A stretch of 64,000 bases of DNA from the NCBI GenBank assembly GCA_007922305.1, contig ML677334.1:55161720-55225719 (forward strand). Reading direction: 5' to 3'. The number at the start of each line of letters is the position of its first letter. Within the stretch, counting starts at the first letter, position 1. Made by a program: the position numbers and the translations under genes. Source of the DNA: Dermatemys mawii (taxonomy: Eukaryota; Chordata; Testudines; Dermatemydidae). Under the pieces are notes generated by a model that searched no databases, was not told where the DNA came from, and was given only the letters and a program-made list of their open reading frames with translations. Of the stretch, positions 59,005 through 64,000 are shown one piece after another.

Positions 59005-60481
59005 CTGAAAGGAGACAGTTTAGTCAAACAAGAGAAGCATTTAGTCTGACAAAAATATTATATGTACATATGGTACAACAGTTGCCTATATTGTTAAGTG
59101 GGGTATGAAGGAAAGCACTGTGAAAAGCATTTCTTGTCTCTTCTGATACATTTAACTCCTCTAAATATTAATTTTAGTAAAACATTTAATATTTTACATA
59201 ATGTATTACATCAATTTTACATAATGTGTTAGACACAGAGCATCACAGCATCTTTCAGCATGGCTATTAAATAAAATACAAATCAATGCCTCATTAAAAA
59301 AATCAGAACAGTTTAAGATTGCTTAAAAAAAATTACCCCCACCCCAAAAAGAGCATTTTAAAGAACCACCCTTTTATATCTTCTCTTTCAAAGCAATATT
59401 TGTTTGGGATAAAAATAAACATTCTATAATCTTCTCTCACCAACAGTTCCTGGTGCATCCACCGCTGATAATAGACTTTGCACCAGTAAAAAAGCAGTTA
59501 CAAAAAGAGAATCTCTAAATTCTGAAAGCATGTCAAAAATCTGCACTATTACAGAGGAGAACTGTGGGTGTTAGGATGTCTGAGATTCCTTCTTTTCTAT
59601 CCCTCTGAAGGTTCATAATTTTGTGCTGAACACCCCCTACAGACTGGAAACACATTAGTACTGCTCTCCAAAGGTCCAGCGACAGCTGCCTAGAAAGGAT
59701 GTTTATGGCAAATTTCCTAATGAAATTGTGAGGAAAATAGCTGAATAACCTTGAGAGTTCAAAGAGGGAAAGCAAGAAAAACAATATACATGAGTAGGAA
59801 TTTACCACTGGACTCTACTCAGAAGGATGTATTGGGTACAGAAACTGCTGCTAGCGAGCTTCACTGTCCCACACAACCCTCAGGAGACAATACTAACCCC
59901 CTTGTACATCTCAGCCAAATGCTTTCTGTGGGATAAAAATGCTCTCTACTACGAGAAGGCTAAGATAATCTCATTTGGGGCTCCTCAGGCAACCATCACA
60001 ACACCTCATGCAGGCTACCATGCTCTGGGGCACTGTCTCCTGTGACAGATATGTGGTTATTTTGCCAGACTCCCTTTTACAGAAAGAAATAAGGTAATCT
60101 CCTATGGGTTAATTCCCCTGCAGCCCTGTCCTTCCCTTCGCTATGTCTATTCATTAGGGGTTCAGAAGAAGATAGAGCTGGAAGTGGTCACTGTCTTAAA
60201 AAATGGAATTAAGTAGCCACTCCAGAGGAGAGGGCATTTAGTTTCTTGATAAGTTCTTTAGGAAGTCTGCTGTAGTTCTTCTTTCTCAGCAGCTGTCTCT
60301 ACACCGGTGGTGTCCAGCTCCAATGTACTTCCAGTAAGCAAAAGGAAGAAAAGAGCAGTGAAGGAGATTGCTTCGCTACTAAAACCCTTCTCCTTCCTCT
60401 ACAATGACAAAACTTATCTCTCACTGCAGCAGAAACAGCAGGAAATGGAAGGGGGGAAAAGTTGAAGTCAGCTACATTCTA

Positions 60482-60792
60482 CAGCAGAACTTCAGGGTTA
60501 CAAACACCAGAGTTACAAACTGACCAGTCAACCACACACCTCATTTGGAACCGGAAGAACACAATCAGGCAGCAGCAGAAACAAAACAAACAAAAAAAGC
60601 AGGTACAGCACAGTTAAGTGTAAGCTATTAAAATAAAAAGGGAAAGCAGCATTTTTCTTCTGCATAGATAAGGTTTCCAAACTGTTAAGTCAACATTTAG
60701 TTGTAAATGTTTGAAAGAACAACCAAAATGTTTTGTTCTGAGTTATGAACAATCTCCATTCCCAAAGTGTTTGTAACTCTGAAGTTCTACTG
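60482..60792. mobile_element. Tigger-like MITE, copy 2 (opposite orientation)
   Basis: Left end CAGCAGAACTTCAGGGTTAC, right end TTTGTAACTCTGAAGTTCTACTG's last bases at 60792, flanked by TA (60480-60481 and 60793-60794). The interior matches the reverse complement of 34022-34309, for example ACACACCTCATTTGGAACC. Confidence 0.8.
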
Positions 60793-61579
60793 TACTTGAT
60801 CTTTGTCCTCTATCAAAAGAAGAGGGAGGAGGGAAGGCCTTTTAGGTCCAACTCTTGCTTCCTTCTACTTCCAGAGGCTGATCTTTCCTCACTAGGGTTG
60901 TGGGACTCTATTTGAATTGAGCAAACTAGCTCAAAAGTATTTGTCAACAGACACAAGATAAGACAACTCAGGATTTTATTTCTCATTTTATTTTAGATGG
61001 ACTGCATTTTTGGAATATGTAGAGCACCAATATAGGGTCAATGGCATAATATAATACAGCAGAATTCTCTCAGGGCAGAGCCCAAAAAAACAAACAAGTT
61101 GGAAAGAACTAACAATCCATGTTATGTTTTTTCTTGTTAACACTTTTCCAGATTAAATCATTAGCAAAAAGTTAATCTTTCAGTTGGATTTAGAAAGATT
61201 GAGAAAAGGTTATGTTCACATAGCACTTTCAGGATGAAGATCATCATCAAGTTTCGGCTGTAATTAAGAATGAAGTGGTGAATTCCTCGTGGTGGTATCT
61301 GCATGAAAGCTAAAATATAAAACAATAGCCAAAGAGGTCTACATACCCCTAAGCAAGAAAAACTGGCAGAAAGGCAAGGGGGGGGGGGGGGAAATGGCTA
61401 AATCACACGGTTCCCAAGGCTATTTGGGAACAGGTACAATACTTCAGAAAATGAAAATCCTACTTTGGTGAAGTCAACAGAAAAGACCATAAATACAGAT
61501 GCTTAAAATGTAAGATATAAACTAGAACGGCTAAGAGAATTTGAGCAAATAATCAAGGACACAAAAACGTACATTATAT

Positions 61580-63505
61580 TTGAAACAGGACCTACTGTGA
61601 ATTAGTAGGTCCACTGAGAGTTATCAGGAAGTTAAGGGATCAGTTAAGGAGAATAAAGACATGGCTTCTCTGCAAACTGATTTATTTGCAACAGTCTCTA
61701 TCATAAAAGACTCTGGGGAAAATGCACCTCAGGCCCATTCTTTTCGGAAGAAAACAATAAGGTCCTGGCAGAAACTGAGTTGCCAGGGGGAGGTGCTAGA
61801 GAAAAATTGCTAAATTAAAGCGCAAAGCAGAACCAGATGACATTCATCCAACAGTTCTGAGGCAGATAAGAATCAAATGTCAAAGTTGTTAACATAAGCA
61901 ACCTCTCATTACAATAAACTACTCTGTCAGAGGACTGAAGGGTAACAAATGTTATACCTAGCCTCAAAAAAAAAGAGAGGGCAGCTGATCTAGGAATTAC
62001 AGACCAGGGAGCTTTATACTTCAGTATCAGGCAAACTGACTGAAATAATTAAAAACTGATTTATAAAACACCAAGATGGACACAGGACAAGGACAAATTA
62101 GCACAGCTTCTATAAAGGGAAATCATATCTATCTAAACTATTAGAAATCTCTGAATGTATCCACAAAAAAATGTGAATAAAGGAGAACTGACTGACTCAG
62201 TTTATTTAGAATTTCAAAAAGCCTTTGGCAATGTCCCTCATAAGGGTCTACTGAGGAAACTAAGTAGTGCTCATGTGCATACAGTCATGGATCAGAAGCT
62301 GGTCCTGTGGAGCAGCATGGCAGCGTGTCTGGCCGGACCAGGCAGCTGTCAGACACACTGTTCTGAGCAGTGTGGTAAGGAGGTTGGGGGGGCAGTGTTG
62401 GATAAGGGGCAGAGGGTCCCGGGGGATAGTCTGGGAACGGGGGAATGGATAAGCATGAGAATCCCAGGGCGTGGGGTTGTGGATAAGGGTCAGGGGACAG
62501 GGAACAGAGGGCCTGGATAGGGGGTGGAGTTCTGGGGGGTGATTAGGGTCGGGGGTCCTGGGAGGGGACAGTCAGAGGACAAGGAGTACAGGAGGGTTGG
62601 ATGAGTCATGAGTTCTCAAGTGGGGGGCAGTTAGGGGGCAGGAAGTGGGCAGGGGCCAGGCTGTTTGGGGAGGCACAGCCTTCCCTACTCCACCCTCCAT
62701 ACAGTTTTGCAATCCCAGTGTGGTCCTCAGGCCAAAAAGTTTGTCCCCCTCTGCGGTAGGCAGCACAGTGAAAAACGCTCAAAATGCAGAGGCAATCATA
62801 AAACAAGAAAAGAAAGTGTTAGGTGTATTAATAACGGGATAAGAAAATAATACTGAAAGAAAACATGCCATTATATTTATAATAGATAATGGATCCGTTC
62901 TGGTCACCCCATCCCAAAAAGATACAAGAGAAACAGAAGCACTGCAGAGATAAGCATCAGATGATTAGAGGCCTGAAAATACTTTCATGTCAGAGATTGA
63001 AAAGACTGACGCTGTTAATTTTAGAGCAGAGACAAATACAAGGGGGATATGATAGTAATACAACCTCAGGAATAGTAAGGAGCAGTTAAATTAGGAACTC
63101 CAATTTACCCTTTCATAGCAAAAAACAAGGGGACATTCAATGAAACCGAATGGAAACAAATATAAGAGGAAATTCCTTATTATACAACACACAAACTGAC
63201 AAAGTACTAGGAACAAGGATTCAAATAACAGGATTCAAATAGGATTCAAAAAACAATTACACATATATACGGACAATGATAACACACAGTTACATTAGAC
63301 GGGATATAAACCCTCATACTGCAAGGCATAAATCGAGCACTAACTGATGGTGATTAGGAAGGAATTCCCCCTACATATAAAATTATCCACTGGGTGCCTC
63401 TAGCACCTTCCTCTGGAAGCATCTGCCACTGGCTATATCAGAGGAAGGATACTGAATCAGATGGACTACTGGTTTGATCTAATATAACAACCTCCACGTT
63501 CCTAT
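61580..63505 (+). mobile_element. CR1 LINE, interrupted by a hAT fragment
   Basis: Plus-strand wording follows CR1 ORF2: TTATTTAGAATTTCAAAAAG and GCCTTTGGCAATGTCCCTCA (the D/E-FQKAF...VPH block, here LEFQKAFGNVPHKGLL). Later come CTGGTCACCCCATCCCAAAA and, at the 3' end, GAATCAGATGGACTACTGGT. Frameshifts are frequent. A hAT-type fragment (about 62290-62753) interrupts it, and CR1 DNA is missing around the insertion. Confidence 0.65.
62290..62753. mobile_element. truncated hAT-type element
   Basis: The right end GGCCAAAAAGTTTGTCCCCCTCTG matches the right end of the element at 47220-48243, preceded by the same G-rich text (GGGGACAGTCAGAGGACAAG, GTTAGGGGGCAGGAAGTGG). The left terminal repeat is missing, so the copy is truncated. 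Confidence 0.65.
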
Positions 63506-63597
63506 ACGTAATACTACAAATAGCAGACCTTATTCAGCAGGTAGCCAATCATTTTCCAGCCTATTTCAATAATTATTTAACCAGCCATCAGATTAAC

Positions 63598-63924
63598 AGA
63601 ATCATAGAATTGTAGGACTGGAAGAGACCTCAAAATGTCATCTAGTCCAGTCCCCTGCATTCATGACAGAACTAACTATTATCTAGACCATCCCCGACAG
63701 GTTTGTCTAACCTGCTTTTAAAAATATCCAATGATGGAGATATCACATCATCACTGGACAATTTATTCCCATGCTTAACCACCCTGACAGTTAAGAAATT
63801 TTTCCAAATAGCCAACCTAAACGGTCCTTTCTGCAATTTAAGCCCATAATGTCTTCGCCTCAGAAGTTGAGAACAATTTTTCTCCTTCCTCCTTGTAATA
63901 ATCTTTTATGTACTTAAACTGTTA
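63598..63924 (-). mobile_element. CR1 LINE 3' end
   Basis: On the plus strand it reads AGAATCATAGAATTGTAGGA, then GAGACCTCAAAATGTCATCT, TTTGTCTAACCTGCTTTTAA and TTTCTCCTTCCTCCTTGTAA. This is the reverse complement of a CR1 3' end with the ATTCTATGATTCT terminal repeat. Sense-oriented with respect to SS18. It matches the fragment at 24978-25387 over its coding part. Confidence 0.8.
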
Positions 63925-64000
63925 TGAATCAGAGATGTAGCCATGTTAGTCTGGAATTGCAGAAGTGACAAAGAGTCCTGCGGCACCTTAAAGACTAACA
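63925..64000 (-). repeat. GATGAAGTGGGCT-type repeat, copy 4 (cut by window end)
   Basis: Reverse complement of copy 3: GTTAGTCTTTAAGGTGCCGC, AGGACTCTTTGTCACTTCTG and CAGACTAACATGGCTACATC. It inserted into or abuts the CR1 element at 63924. Confidence 0.65.

Larger units (their letters stand above)
59005..64000 (-). other. SS18: SS18 intron 3 (partial)
   Basis: Sequence upstream of exon 4 to the window edge. I looked on the minus strand for exon 3 (expected peptide NLVYLATIADSNQNMQSLLP) and did not find it. The stretch carries a Tigger-like MITE and CR1/hAT material. Confidence 0.8.

Noticed and set aside
61377..61393. Poly-G run
   Set aside because: A short homopolymer; not enough for a G-quadruplex-based regulatory claim.
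59005..64000. Possible SS18 exons 1-3
   Set aside because: No sequence encoding the expected exon 3 peptide or the SNH domain was found on the minus strand; the region is transposon-rich intron.
1..64000. Bacterial-type systems such as CRISPR arrays or operons
   Set aside because: The exon-intron structure, CR1 LINEs and MIR repeats show vertebrate DNA; no regularly spaced short direct repeats with unique spacers were seen.

Overview
The window looks like a piece of a reptile genome, most probably a turtle. There are widely spaced vertebrate-type exons with GT/AG junctions, low gene density, and a repeat load dominated by CR1-family LINEs, hAT elements with 8-bp target duplications, pogo/Tigger-like elements with TA duplications and solo LTRs. 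Lineage is inferred from this repeat flavour, not from a database match.

The one cellular gene is SS18 (SYT), a BAF/SWI-SNF chromatin-remodelling subunit, on the minus strand. Exons 4 to 11 of the standard 11-exon gene are present: 59004-58851, 49259-49038, 35009-34839, 33845-33741, 31414-31322, 30565-30443, 28556-28423 and 24535-24509. Reading phase is preserved at every junction and the last exon ends in TGA. A 3' UTR of about 1.7 kb probably runs to 22.8 kb. Exons 1-3, which encode the N-terminal SNH domain, were not found and should lie beyond 64000. The 31-residue exon 8, alternatively spliced in human, and the 8-residue last exon, lost in human SS18-SSX fusions, are both intact.

Region 1-22.8 kb is intergenic and full of transposons. 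The main one (2937-5485) has CACTG/CAGTG termini and a TTA target duplication. It carries a nearly complete protein of an unclassified metazoan family, broken by a single in-frame TGA. Four copies of a motif resembling the ATF4-C/EBP amino-acid-response element lie just upstream of its ORF. At 8396-11355 a symmetric hAT derivative, with two transposase 3' ends head to head, contains a Tigger-like element that itself contains a solo LTR. At 12.9-14.95 kb an RTE-like LINE is split by a CR1 insertion.

The SS18 introns (24.5-64 kb) hold CR1 fragments, several hAT-type non-autonomous elements with 7-8/8 target duplications, two opposite-facing copies of one Tigger-like MITE, four LTR-like elements all antisense to SS18, a GC-rich minisatellite inside a hAT element, a 23-bp perfect hairpin in intron 5, and a duplicated intronic segment next to exon 6. 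No tRNA or rRNA gene, CRISPR array or second cellular protein gene was seen.
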